Under the pieces are notes generated by a model. The model saw nothing but the letters and a program-made list of their open reading frames with translations. It was not told the DNA's origin and ran no database searches. Both the position numbers and the translations under genes were made by a program. Positions 27,717-39,514 of a stretch of 64,000 nt of DNA are shown here, piece by piece (within the stretch, counting starts at the first letter, position 1; each line of letters begins with the position of its first letter). This DNA is from Sarcomyxa edulis (taxonomy: Eukaryota > Basidiomycota > Agaricomycetes > Agaricales > Mycenaceae): positions 1,178,001-1,242,000 of the forward strand of contig QUOL01000010.1 in NCBI GenBank assembly GCA_009761415.1, read 5' to 3'.

Positions 27717-29243
27717 CATGTGGTTACAGGTGAACACGGCTTTGCGCCAAACACGCACACAACAAACAGAGGTTCCTGTGTGCAGCCCGCTGCAACGCCA
27801 ACTATCGACGTTCTGGCCTTACCTCCTTCACAGAATATCAATACCTTTCACTTTGTATAGTCGTAAATCCTTCCATTATAAGCATGCTCCATGATGTGGG
27901 CAATCTCAAGCCGACATCATATGTCTACAGTTGCCTAGTACCATGGTGGGAATTTGCGAGATTCCGGGCGGTGGTGAGTACCTATTGGTATGTTTTAAGG
28001 GCTGAAATTCTCGTGTATCGTAGCGCACTTGGTACCATTTGTTTTACCTACAGTCTCGTACATCCACTGGACAGCGGATGTCCGATTTTGAAGGGGTATT
28101 GTCGTCCTGCTGGCTCTAGCATACCGTCAAGTTGATTACAGGCGGTTCTGCACGTCTATCACGGCCTCTGTGGGTATCTGTGGTACGCCGCCGTATCCTG
28201 GCGGTGTGCACGCATCGTGGTCATCTACCCAGCGCCTCTTTCTGTATGGATCTAATTTGCAATGGTGTACGTAGCCCACTGGCCCCATACTGGTTGTATA
28301 GACCCGTCGAACGTAGCCTGGACAGTTCACCAGCATCATCGGCCACACCATATACGTTCCTGCAAGAATTTTCGCAAATCCTGTACTTCCCGGCGGTTGT
28401 CTCAGCGCATCCAGGAAATCTCCAGGTAAATATTGCTGTCTCCATGGTATGTACAGCGCGCTCACTCCCTGACGGTCCTATAGAATCCATGGATAGGGCG
28501 CGCGCGGTCCCCTGCACCTACAGCGTATTCCCCGCGGCTTTTCCTGTAAGAGCGTATTACCCGATGGTCTACGTATCCCACCGACACTGTGCTAGGTATA
28601 TAGAGCCGCCGAATGTGGTGGGGGCGGTTCTATGCCACTGCCCGCCATATTTTTCCATGAACTCGACAGTTCTAGCGGTCGCCTCAGCGTACCCAGGGAA
28701 TTTTCAGGTAAATATTCGTATCTCCATGGTATGTACAGCACGCTCACTCCCTGACAGTCTTACAAAATCCCCGAATAGGGCGTGTACGGTCCCCTGCACC
28801 TATGGCGTAATTCCCGCGTCCTTTCCTCTCAGAGCGTATTATCCAACGGTCTACGTATCCCACGGACATCGTACTAGGTATATAGAACCCTAGAAAGTAG
28901 CGGGGGAGGTTCGATGCCACTGCCCGTCATATTCCATGGCTGCCGGCGCTCGCCCCCATATATTTCCATGAACTCGACAGTTCCAGCGGTCGTCTCAGCG
29001 TACCCAGGGAATTTTCAGGTAAATATTCGTATCTCCATGGTATGTACAGCACGCTCACTCCCTGACAGTCTTACAAGATCCCCGAATAGAGCGCGCGCGG
29101 TCCCCTGCACCTACAGCGTATTCCCCGCGCCTTTTCCTGTAAGAGCGTATTACCCGATGGTCTACGTATCCCACGGACATCGTACTAGGTATATAGAACC
29201 CTAGAAGGTAGCGGGGGCGGTTCGATGCCACTGCCCGTCATAT
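27717..29243 (+). repeat. left terminal inverted repeat (1.53 kb)
   Basis: This pairs with 45252-46778 in reverse complement. Only two mismatches are noticed, both near 28371-28380 by comparing the encoded frames, and there are no indels. The outer edge is CATGTGG at 27717. The 253-codon frame at 28132-28893 is a translation of repeats and is not called a gene. Confidence 0.9.
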
Positions 29244-29790
29244 TCCATGGCTGCCGGCGCTCGCCCCCATATATTTCCATGAACTCGACAGTTCCAGCGG
29301 TCGCCTCAGCGTACCCAGGGAATTTTCAGGTAAATATTCGTGTCTCCATGGTATGTACAGCACGCTCACTCCCTGACAGTCTTACAAGATCCCCGAATAG
29401 GGCGCGCGCGGTCCCCTGCACCTACGGCGTATTCCCCGCGCCTTTTCCTGTAAGAGCGTATTACCCGATGGTCTACGTATCCCACGGACATCGTACTAGG
29501 TATATAGAACCCTAGAAGGTGGCGGGGGCGGTTCAATGCCACTGCCCGTCATGCTCCACGGCTGCCGGAGCTCGCCCCCATATTTTTTCATGAACTCGAC
29601 GGTTCCAGCGGTCGTCTCAGCGTACCCAGGGAATCTACAGGTAAGTATTCGTGTCTCCATGGTATGTACAGCACGCTCACTCCCTGACGGTCTTACAAAC
29701 TTCATGAATAGGGCGTGTACGGTCTGCCCTACCCAGCGCATATATATGCACAGGTTCACGTGTCTGCCCGCAGTATTTTCTGTAAGCTGA
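28600..29790 (+). repeat. left subterminal array of about 311-bp units
   Basis: Units recur at 311-bp spacing (frame starts at 28914, 29225 and 29536), with a diverged copy before them. Each contains the sequence around TCTCCATGGTATGTACAGC and ends near GGTATATAGAACCCTAG. The array starts inside the terminal repeat and continues past it, where the two ends of the element no longer match base for base. Such arrays may be transposase binding sites (inference). Confidence 0.85.
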
Positions 29791-29902
29791 GCTGGTCCAA
29801 CATAGCCTATACAGTCTCAATGATCTCGCAACACTTCCATGTATATCTGCTATATTCCATATATTCTAGACAAATATAACTTGTACTGCAAAATCCTCAT
29901 CA

Positions 29903-32900
29903 TCATTTCGGCATGTTGGTGATTCTCGCGATTTGAGAGCGATTCCAAATACATAAGAAGACTTTGCTGTACACTATAGCCCGCTCCTGCGACATGTAAC
30001 TCACCGACTTTCTGATACGTGTAAGACCACTGTTACCGCATTCTGCCGCGCTCGAATTGATATGGCCTAGTCGAGGATCTATGGTGGAATAGGATGTCAA
30101 AAAAGCCGCAGGTGCACACTTTGTGTGACCTTTCGAATGAAATGCGTCGATTACAAACAGAGTGTCGGCAAAGAATTCCGCCTCGCGGATCATACAATAT
30201 GGACCCAGTGCGCACGCAAAATCATAAATGACTCGTTTTGGAGCTTTTGGCCACCGTGTGATCATCGCTGAGAAAACATCGTTCCTACCTTCTCCTCGGG
30301 GAATGCAGTGAAATCCATAGCAGATGCTGTGGGTACACCATGCGCACATTATCCCTCCCGTTAAACGTCGCTCCCCGTATTGAGAGTAGTACTTAGAGCA
30401 TTTTGCGCCCCGGCTTCCAACTATCTCGGTTCGTTGATCATGGGTTAGATGGGGATATTTCGGGCGGTGGCGAATCTGAGGCATGCTGTAACAGCACCCC
30501 GTCTAGAAACCACTTGTCAGAGACCCATCATGACGATCTTATATAAATCTTACAGTTTTCCAGCTGCTGGTAGGATCCAAATTGCTTGTGATGTCGATAA
30601 CACCTGGATCGGCGCCCACTGAACGCACGCGAAGCCGTACCGAAACATTGTAGGCACAGGTATATACCCATCTACAAAGCGCCAGTATGTTTTGGGAATA
30701 TTGTCCCACAGGCATGTCGATTAAGACTTGATATAGCATCGGGATGGACACTAGTCGCGAAAGAGTAGTGGATGTCTGGCTTTCTAAGAATGCCTTGAGA
30801 TCGAGGAGGGCTGGACCATTTATTGCCTGTAAAACCGATTCTTCCGCACTTATCTATCATACGAATGAGTACCCAGCGTGCTTTGTGAAACGATCTGGAT
30901 GTACACACACCTGCATGAAAAGAGCACGATAAACTCCAGAGCAAGGCATCGATTGCTTAGACATGAACACGTCGACTCCAAAATTCTCGTCAAAGATCTG
31001 CGCAAGGGCAGTATTCACAAGCAGAAGCTTTTCTTTGGCCTCACCCACAATCTTGATATGCGCCAGCGCAGCAACAGCATCGGCTTTCCGCTTTGCTGCT
31101 GCCTTTGCCGTCAGAGCTTTGATATCGACCACCACGCCGACGTCGTCCTCTTCCTCTTCGTCGTCCTCGTCAATGGCGGGTAAAAGTGGTCGAAGGGATT
31201 TTCCCGTAATTGCCTTGCGCACCATCCTGCGAAGTTTCAAGTCAGGAATGAATTGCTGTCGAGCGTCGTAGTATGCCTTCGTGCGGATGGGAGAGTCGAT
31301 GCTCAGTGTAGTGGGGGGTTTCAATGAAGATAGTAGGTGTTTTCGGCTGAACGCCAACGTTACCCCGTCCCAGATAACGTCCTCCGGACTTGGACCACAT
31401 GTAGGACATATCATGTCCCCTTCTAGACGTATGAGTTCTACGAAGGTGAACCACACCGCCCGAAACATCTCCTCGCTTACAAACGGCTTGGCGGAATCAT
31501 AGTTTGCGTATCGACGAGATATTTCCGTCACATACGCAGTGAATGGAGTCTCGGAAGTCGTGTAAGCACTCATGTACTCCTCCAGTAGGTCGTGTGTGAA
31601 CAGAATTCGATTATTGAAATTGAACAATCCGTGTTCTCGTGCGTCGGGTCCAATGTAGCGTCGACGACCTGGATCACAGCTAGGGCACAACTGCAGTTCG
31701 ATGAGCCTGTCCAAGGTCCCAGTCAACGTGTATATCAAGCATGGACGCTCTATGGTTGGATAATTGCAATTATACATTGCTCTAGTGACGGCTTGAGGGC
31801 AGGGACAGGAGGAGCTGGTATGCAGTGGAATGAGCGTAGGAGGTGCGCAAAGAGGGTGTGTTCGTGTGTATAGTTGGGGATCCGTTGGGAGAGTAGCCCA
31901 TCGAGGTGGAAGAATCGGGAGATGTGAGACGCTTGTGTTCTCAGTTCTCCCACCTTTGCGAACTCCTCGAATCATATCTGGGTTTCGCCGTAAGCATGGC
32001 GAATACAAACTCGTGTGGATATACCCTACCTGTGTCCTCAGGTCCTACATCAGCGGCAACAAACGAGTCCTTCGCATTGGGATCTTTCTGCAGCAATTGT
32101 TGAAGCTTGTTGCGGGCCTTCTGAATATGTAGGCAGCGACTGTCGTTGCGGTCCTTCGAGCAGCGCCAGACACCACCTCCTGTATTGTCACCTTGGTGAG
32201 ACACGAATGCGCGACTATACATCTGTGGATTCCCGGGGGTTGGTACAGAAAAGTTGTTCACGAAAGTGTCTTCGTCAAGTTTTGAATGCGAGAACAAGAT
32301 GGTGTCGCGCTCTGTTTACCATGTAAGAGTCGGAGGGCGCTTTCATATGAATTGTAGACACACTCGCCTGTTTCAAAGGCCTCGTTCTCAGGGAATCGCT
32401 CGGCTTTGAATTCTTCAAGGAATTGTCGATGCACGCAGGACAATGAGCGACGGCCCTGAGGACAACAGCAGGATGTGCAGAGTTGAGTCCCTATTAGAAC
32501 TGCCTGGAGGTGATGAAAGTGGTGCTGTCGACGTACTTTATACTTTAGTTATCTGTTCGCGGTATAGTGGTCGAAACTCACTGTCAGTCGGGCACCATCC
32601 CAGCCTTGTACTACGAACAGTGTTGGTAAAATCTGATAGAAATCAGCGCAATCGGCCAGAACTAGATCCATGTAATCTTCGAAGCTATCCAGGTTGATGT
32701 CCGCTTCATTGGAGTCCAAGTCAACATCGCCTTCCATTATCGGATCGAGTTCGACTTGTGCGAAGTCTTCTTCTACCAGGTCTTTCTCTTGAATATCCAA
32801 GTCCTCGTTATCGTCCTTCGTTCCAGTTCCATGACTAGGAGTACCAGGTCCTTTAGCAGAACTCAAAGCACCTACACGTCTTCTTTTGACTTTACGAGCC

Positions 32901-33046
32901 ACCAGTGGCCGCATGCGTTTGTGGGGACTTTCTGTCGGAGGAGCATATTGTGAGGGAGAGGACGGCAGTGATGCAATTTCAATGTTATCTGGTGATTCAG
33001 GAGGTGTAGAGATATCAATAGTTTCCGGTGGAGGCGACACTGACAT
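29903..33046 (-). CDS. KDZ-superfamily transposase with CxC-type cysteine clusters
   Basis: Exons 32582-33046, 32320-32503, 32030-32269, 30911-31977, 30554-30826 and 29903-30502 encode 942 aa. The N-terminus is acidic with a basic patch. A Cys cluster at 164-178 (LCTSCCC) and a SWIM-like site at 253-264 (CX8CXH) match the CxC5/CxC6 clusters found with KDZ transposases. A further CPTCG (487-491) precedes the conserved DG of IWDGVTLAF (D500). The C-terminal catalytic region has the KDZ pattern YDFAC (D837), FVIDAFHSKGHTKC (D862) and a following acidic E897 in AAECGNSG. It would cut and join the element ends. All exons are open, so it looks functional. Intron 4 (84 nt) has the least certain acceptor. 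Confidence 0.9.
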
Positions 33047-33211
33047 ACTTCTGTGATCCAACAGTTTCCAGACACGCGTGCAGCTGCATTGAGTCTTGAC
33101 GCGTCGTGGGCAGTATCTCCAAACCGCCCGATCATGTGTGGCGTCCTATAAAACCCTCTTTTTTTGGTGGATTTCCGTCACAGCCCGCGGTTTTTTTCTC
33201 CCTAGAAGACC
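33047..33211. promoter_or_regulatory. shared divergent promoter, transposase / cargo gene
   Basis: Just 165 bp lie between the transposase ATG (minus strand) and the next cargo ATG (plus strand). Both must be transcribed from this interval, which implies coupled expression (inference). No specific element is identified. Confidence 0.45.
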
Positions 33212-34427
33212 ATGCCCAAAACTCCGAAGGCTCAGCGCGCTGAAGGTCGATCGTCTCCACGATGCAAAAAATGCGACGGTAGGCCGTTACAGTCTGAATG
33301 CGAGCATACATCAAAGGGAAGACTCTATCTCGAAGCTCTTGCTGTGCGTCCATATTTTCTCGTTCACCGTTTAATTTTACTTAACTCCGTCTTACATCAT
33401 TGCCAGTCGCTCGTCAATGCTCAGGCTCAGCCAGATCCACTTATGATCCCTCAACCAGCCAACAACGAGGCTCAACCAGCTAACAACGAGGCTCAACCAG
33501 CCAACAATGAGGCTCAATCAGCCAGCAACGAGGCTCAGCCAGCCAACAACGAGGTCCAGGGCAATCAATCCTATACGCTCCAACCTGTAGATGCCACCGT
33601 CAGTTTTTCCCCCTATCTTTTGTACCCTTCCCCCCTAATACCCTTATCTCAAGGCTATCGACCCAGCTCTCATGGCATTGTACACTAGCACTACGGGAGC
33701 CACGGAGGATGTCTTACAACCCGTACCCCAAACACCGACACGACAGACGACTATGATTTTGCTCGAGACCCCCTCTGTGGCACCTGCAACCCCCCGCCGT
33801 ACCAGAGTATCAGCGGAGAACATGTTGTATGGTCAGGTCGAGGGAGCGAAGCGGGGAAACATCCCCTACGGTATGGTTCCTCCAGTACTTCCTGTTGTAA
33901 TGACACTAACGCCACGCCTAGACATTGTACGATCTAGGCCACTGCCCCCCGTCATAACTGATTCACGCCTTGCGGGTGCACGCTTCCATCGCCTTATCAG
34001 CGATCTCATCGTTCGAGTCAGTCCTATTCCTCGATTTCTATGACACAATTCTAACTTAGATCCAATATAGTCTGAGCGTATCTCAGCCGCAACAAACTGC
34101 TGGCTTTATATCGGAGCACAACACATGAACGCCACCTCTGGCCTAGTCAGCTACGCCTCGCCACGTTTGCGACGTGATGCCAAACCCGAACTCGCATCCA
34201 TCCAAAATCAGTTCAATAAACTCGTTGCTGCACTTCTGACCTCTCGCCGCAGAGATGCTGTTGGCCTCGCCTTGGACTTAGGAGTCGCGAACAAGGAGAA
34301 GGAGTTGGCGCAGCGAGAGGCAAAGGACGCACGCTCAGTGGCCTCATCACGTGAGGAGACTATTCGCGCTCAAGCAAAAATGATCGCCGACTTGGAGGCA
34401 ATCGTTCAAGGCACTCAGCTTAAATGA
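33212..34427 (+). CDS. element cargo protein with NNEAQPA repeats, function unknown
   Basis: Exons 33212-33343, 33407-33598, 33654-33870, 33922-34016 and 34071-34427 encode 330 aa. I do not recognise the family. The N-terminus has a small CKKCDG then SEC cysteine group (residues 18-30). Residues about 57-95 are five tandem copies of a 7-residue unit close to ANNEAQP. The C-terminal third is helical and charged. The gene is divergent from the transposase and lies inside the element, so a role in transposition is a guess. Its last codons and 3' UTR start the 198-bp tandem triplication that follows. Confidence 0.75.
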
Positions 34428-34979
34428 ACACGCACTCTTTTAGAAATTCATTTGTTCGTAGTATACGATCCTGAAATTCCAACCAAACCGTATAGATCTC
34501 AAAAAAATTTACGTGATCGTCCATCGAGTCCATCAGCCACATATATCTCCCTTGAATCGACGCATATACAAACTTGCAACCTCGCCGACTTGGAGGCAAT
34601 CGTTCAAGGCACTCAGCTTAAATGAACACGCACTCTTTTAGAAATTCATTTGTTCGTAGTATACGATCCTGAAATTCCAACCAAACCGTATAGATCTCAA
34701 AAAAATTTACGTGATCGTCCATCGAGTCCATCAGCCACATATATCTCCCTTGAATCGACGCATATACAAACTTGCAACCTCGCCGACTTGAAGGCAATCG
34801 TTCAAGGCACTCAGCTTAAATGAACACGCACTCTTTTAGAAATTCATTTGTTCGTAGTATACGATCCTAAAATTCCAACCAAACCGTATAGATCTCAAAA
34901 AAATTTACGTGATCGTCCATCGAGTCCATCAGCCACATATATCTCCCTTGAATCGACGCATATACAAACTTGCAACCCA
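34386..34979 (+). repeat. tandem triplication, 198-bp unit
   Basis: Unit starts at 34386, 34584 and 34782, nearly identical. The first copy contains the last codons and stop of the upstream cargo gene, and the unit includes its 3' UTR. The third copy ends about 11 bp before the dioxygenase stop codon. Duplicated 3' ends may supply extra polyadenylation sites between the convergent genes. Confidence 0.92.
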
Positions 34980-34989
34980 ACTGTACAAT

Positions 34990-36937
34990 CTAGTGCCTGC
35001 TAAAAAAAAATTTATGATCGTCCACCAGGTCCTCAAACTTGGAAAACAAATCAATCGCAGATCTCCACCTTGAATCGCCCTCCCCATCTATGGCGGCCTT
35101 TGCTTCGGCACCTTCTTTCTCCACCAAATCCGCGGCCGTGCGAAACCCGTAAGATACCCACCGGAACAAACCTCCCGCGCAATACTGTGCAAATGAGTAG
35201 CGGTATTCGCCCTCTTGAATAGTTGTATTTCCATGGCGCAGAGTCCCCGATGGAATTAGAATCGTTGCTCCTGGAGGAAACTCGATGACCAACTTCAAAT
35301 CGAACAGGATGAGGTGGCCTCCTCGCTTAGAGTCATAGGACCCTAGAGCTGTTAATGCACAAAGCCCCCCAGGTACGTTGCCGGCATCGGTATGGCCAAG
35401 AGATACGGTATTCGGCCCCATGTTGAATGTCGCGGCGGGAAAGATACTGTTCGTAAAATTGCGCACGAGTTCCGGGTGATGGGTATACAACTTATGCAAC
35501 TGTTCCTGATACGATCTGTACATCTTGGGCGCGCAGGATCCAAATGCGCCTGATTGTTTAAAACCTCAGAGGGCATCTGACAAACGAAGTGACTATGCGC
35601 TTACTATCTTGAAACCCAGCAATTCGACCGATATCCTCGTTCTTCAGCAATGCGTTCACTGTGCGAACCGTTGATGGTTTGTCTTGAGCTAGATTTCCGG
35701 GCCTCTGATGGGGCAGTGAGACTCGCCTGAACGCCAACGAATACGATAGCGTACCATTTGACCGCCGCCGTAAGATACTCCGCACGCAAGTGCCACAAAC
35801 CTTCCCCGCCGATGCTTACGTGGCTGTATGCGCTCGTCGTCACGTTTTGCACTGATGATGCTGGCAGCTCCCCGTACGACATCCTGCCAAGGCTTAGATT
35901 TTGAGCTTGGATTGTCTCTAGGTTGTCCAGCAAGAGACGCGATCACACGGTTGTCCTTGTCCAGAATCACTTCTGGGGATCTGGGACATACGCGTTAGTC
36001 AGTTAGACCAAGACGTGAACAACAGCATACCGGCCATCCCACTCATGCAGCTTAAATCCCTTCCCAAGAATCTCTGTGAGACTAAACGCCTTCTTGCGTA
36101 CGACCTGCTGCCTGCAACTAGTGAAGGCCCCATGAGTTACTGGTAGCTTATGCGTATCAAACCCCGTCTTGATCACAGGAGCTGCACTCAGAATGGTAGC
36201 CGTCGCTGGATGCATGCGGCGTTCTGGCGGAGGTCCTGTTAGCGTCTGTGACGCAGACGCGCGCGCTCGTTTTTTTGCGTGCTGGCGCTGGTGTGCCTTC
36301 TTTCGCCTACGTTGTTGCTCAACTGATCGATTCAAGGAGGACATTGACATGGATTGTGGAGGAGGCGATGCAGCCTGAGGATGCACGGAGACAACGGGTT
36401 TCAGAGATAACGGTGGTGAAGGGTCAGAGAATGGCGGCGCAGGGATTGATGCTTCATCCAGAATAGACATGTCTGAAAGGCAGTCGGAAAGCGATGAGAT
36501 TGACGATTTTTGCGAGTGGGATGTGGACGGTAGTGTATCTCCGTAGTCAAGCCTAACGCCCTCTGTGTCTCCAAGCCCCTCCTCCTCGCGTGCAAGACCA
36601 TTTAGAACATTTCGCGCAATCAATTTATCGATGCACTGGCCAGTTGGAACAGGATTAGGGAGTGGGAATGTAAAGGGTGAGAATTCTGTTCCCTGACGGG
36701 TCTTGGCCGCAACGTTTTAGTTACATGTAAAAAGAAGGTAATGTGATGTGTACCTTTCTTATGGACGCGTTGTAAAGAGCCTAGGACAAGCAGAAATGCA
36801 TCAGCAGAGGGTAATACATGATCGCAAATGACCGCACGCGCTCCGCCACAGTACCCGTGGGTTAGGTTCAGCGTACAGATTACGAGAGGCCAGAGCAAGG
36901 TGTATGTGAGGAGATGGCTTACCTTGGGCGTAGACAT
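34990..36937 (-). CDS. TET/JBP-family 2-oxoglutarate/Fe(II) dioxygenase
   Basis: Exons 36923-36937, 36754-36780, 36031-36692, 35755-35980, 35605-35704 and 34990-35549 encode 529 aa. After a low-complexity, basic N-terminus comes the fungal TET/JBP domain: VILDKDNRVIASLAGQP, RRGRFVALACGVSYGGG, then IGRIAGFQ. The iron ligands are H396 and D398 (GHTDAGN) and distal H449 (LRHGN); R460 in YRYSFAQY fits the 2-oxoglutarate-binding Arg. Family members oxidise 5-methylcytosine or thymine in DNA, here presumably in the nucleus. All key residues are present, so activity is expected. The long first intron (142 nt) may hide a further small exon. Substrate base is unknown. Confidence 0.9.
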
Positions 36938-37251
36938 GTTGGTTCAGTGCAGAAGACAGCATGACCTTGGGAACGAAAAAAAAGCGGGATGAGTTTGAAT
37001 TCAAAATGACATGTAACGGTCACGTGGAGACGCGCGTATATGGCAGACGTGACTGTTCCGTTAGCACATGGGGTAAAAATCGGCATGAGCGTGAATCGAA
37101 CACAGAACGACAGGAATATAATAAGACAAGCAAAACATTAGAGGACTCAAGACGATCCACTACACAATACCGGTGCGGGGATAACCGACAAGGCCTGCAC
37201 TCTGATCGGCCCTTGAACATCATATCGATATCTAAACAGGCTTGCGGATAA

Positions 37252-37301
37252 GTTCGCGATAAGTTCGCGATAAGTTCGCGATAGGTTTCAGATAGTTTCA
37301 G
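37252..37301 (+). repeat. short direct repeats (GATAAGTTCGC and TTTCAGATA)
   Basis: An 11-bp unit GATAAGTTCGC occurs about three times, followed by two copies of a TTTCAGATA-like unit. They directly precede the nested inverted-repeat element and might be a protein-binding cluster or slippage product. Confidence 0.7.
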
Positions 37302-37311
37302 ATATATTTGA

Positions 37312-38391
37312 CTCGAGCTCACCGTCGTGCACGACGAGCTCGTTGTTCTTCTCAAATTGACCACTTTCTCTTTGGTTTCTTTTGTAAATACTATTCGCAT
37401 ACATAGATAAAACACATATATATAGTCCATTTGCCTTCATCGTAGCTAGGGAGGCTTTGGATGCACCAACTCCGCCGTGACCTTGAATAAATTCCCCCAG
37501 ATCAAAGGGTCCGGCCCACGACTACGAGAAGCGGCTGATAAATAAGAGTCAGATATATAGAGTAGAGAGGGGCGGTTTCAAACGCATCCTAGTTCTGGGC
37601 CGTGTTCAAAGGGACGATTTACGAGCTAGATACATGAAAGAAGCTCACGGCGAGATCGACGAGCGGCGAGCTGATGGGATAACGTGTGTAAATGATGGTG
37701 TATAATGGTATGAGGTGATGTACAAGGTGTGAATGTCCTGCGTTCACGGGTGTAGAATATAATCAGGATTTTCAGTGGGGGAATTAGGCGGTATGCTCAC
37801 CAGAGCTTTACAGACTTGTTGTAGCTGTCTAGAGGGTCTGAAACATTCGGGGGTGGTCCCTGTAAGCGTTCTGGATAGCTTCTCAAAGCTACAGAGGGCC
37901 GAACAAGGGAGAAAAGCGAATTGTATTGCAGACGGGAGATCGCGAGCTGGAGGAGATACCGGCCAGTATAATGTATGCAGAACGTGTTGGCGAGGCCCTA
38001 TGGCCGTCCCCCAAACGATTTAAATGGTCCCTGGACTATTGAGGGTGATGAAAAAACCGGCATGAGATGTATCTAGCTCGTAAATCGTCCCTTTGAACAC
38101 GGCCCAGAACTAGGATGCGTTTTGAAACCGCCCCTCTCTACTCTATATATCTGACTCTTATTTATCAGCCGCTTCTCGTAGTCGTGGGCCGGACCCTTTG
38201 ATCTGGGGGAATTTATTCAAGGTCACGGCGGAGTTGGTGCGTCCAAAGCCTCCCTAGCTACGATGAAGGCAAATGGACTATATATATGTGTTTTATCTAT
38301 GTATGCGAATAGTATTTACAAAAGAAACCAAAGAGAAAGTGGTCAATTTGAGAAGAACAACGAGCTCGTCGTGCACGACGGTGAGCTCGAG
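37312..38391. mobile_element. nested 1.08-kb element with 325-bp inverted repeats
   Basis: Arms 37312-37635 and 38067-38391 are reverse complements with only a few differences (one indel near the GGATGC motif). They enclose about 431 bp without a convincing gene; an 82-codon frame there has no recognisable domain. Both outer ends read CTCGAGCTCACCGTCGTGCA. No target duplication is obvious. It is best read as a non-autonomous (MITE-like) insertion or long hairpin between the dioxygenase promoter and the next cargo gene. Confidence 0.8.
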
Positions 38392-38507
38392 GTGCTGTAC
38401 GACGTCTTACGCGTTGTTCACGCGTGTGACTGAATAACGCTGATTGTGACATCACGGACATGCGAATCGCGACTTCTGCACTGTTTTTCGTGTATCTACT
38501 AGAATTC

Positions 38508-39313
38508 ATGGCTGCAAATGCGTTGGAGAAAACCATCAGCCACAAAAAAGCATGTCGCAAGTACTATGAAGCGTACGGGCTTTCTCTGCCTCACAGGAAC
38601 TTTGCTGACTATTCTATCTCACCCACAGGAACAAAACGGCGCTTCAGGAGAAGGCTCGAAAACGCAGTGCTATCCGGTAGGCTGTTCCTGGGGACATGTG
38701 CTTTTCAAAATGTATGTATGACGGGGTCACTACCTTTCTGCTATAGACGTGCGGCCATGAAGGTATCCAGCGCTGCATCTGACCGAAGCTTACCTGATTC
38801 GGACCCAGAATTGGACGACGATACTGACGACGATGACAACCCCATTCCTGAAACGCCATGCCCAATACCACTCAGACTTTCCAAGAAGTCGAGTCGAAAG
38901 TTGACGTATGCAACGCATGGAGCTCCGTCGAAAGCAAAGCCCATCCGATCTACATACATTCCTACTGTACAGCATAATCCACATGTCGCATCAACATCCT
39001 CAAAATGTCCTGCTTCCAAGGCTTCCTTGCCAGAAAAGCCTCTGCAGAGAAATTTATTTGGCCCTAAATCAGCGAAACCTCACCCTGCGTTTACTTACGA
39101 CGAGTCCGAAGATGAACGCGACTCATCTGGTTTGCACCCTTCGCAACGGTGCGTATCTTGTCTCCATCCCACCACTTGATTACCAAGGCTTTTTATTTTC
39201 GTTGTCGTAGACCAGGGCACCATCATCCCTTAACGTCGTTCAGAAACTCAGAAGCCTACGTTTCTAGCCATCGTATGGTAAAGAAGGATCGCGTGCGTAG
39301 GGGCAAGGAATAA
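38508..39313 (+). CDS. element cargo protein, function unknown
   Basis: Exons 38508-38572, 38629-38676, 38747-39148 and 39211-39313 encode 205 aa; the frame closes across three introns of 56-70 nt. The N-terminus is a charged helix (CRKYYEANKTALQEKARKRS), a type of sequence common in mushroom proteins linked to mobile elements. An acidic Asp run (DDDTDDDD) and a Ser/Pro/Lys-rich tail follow. I do not recognise the family. An in-frame upstream ATG at 38460 would add 16 residues with a hydrophobic look; 38508 is preferred but uncertain. Confidence 0.65.
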
Positions 39314-39514
39314 TTCTCAGCATCATTTCACCCCCAGACGATTGCATATCATCTCTTTTTAGTACCTAAGTTGTAACCTACCTGAGCCATTTGAACAGAC
39401 TGACCACGAGGCCTCCCGAGAGAAGGTCTTGCAATCCAACTGGAGGATAGAATACTAAGGTCCCAAGAAAAAAATATGTAGACTGTCCAAGTTAAGATGA
39501 AAAAGATTCACCGA

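Noticed and set aside
28132..28893. 253-codon open frame (and its mirror at 45602-46363) as a protein gene
   Set aside because: It is a translation of the tandem 311-bp units inside the terminal repeats. The opposite strand is also open, and no domain is seen.
37775..38023. 82-codon frame inside the nested inverted-repeat element as a transposase
   Set aside because: No recognisable domain, too short, and no intron-joined extension.
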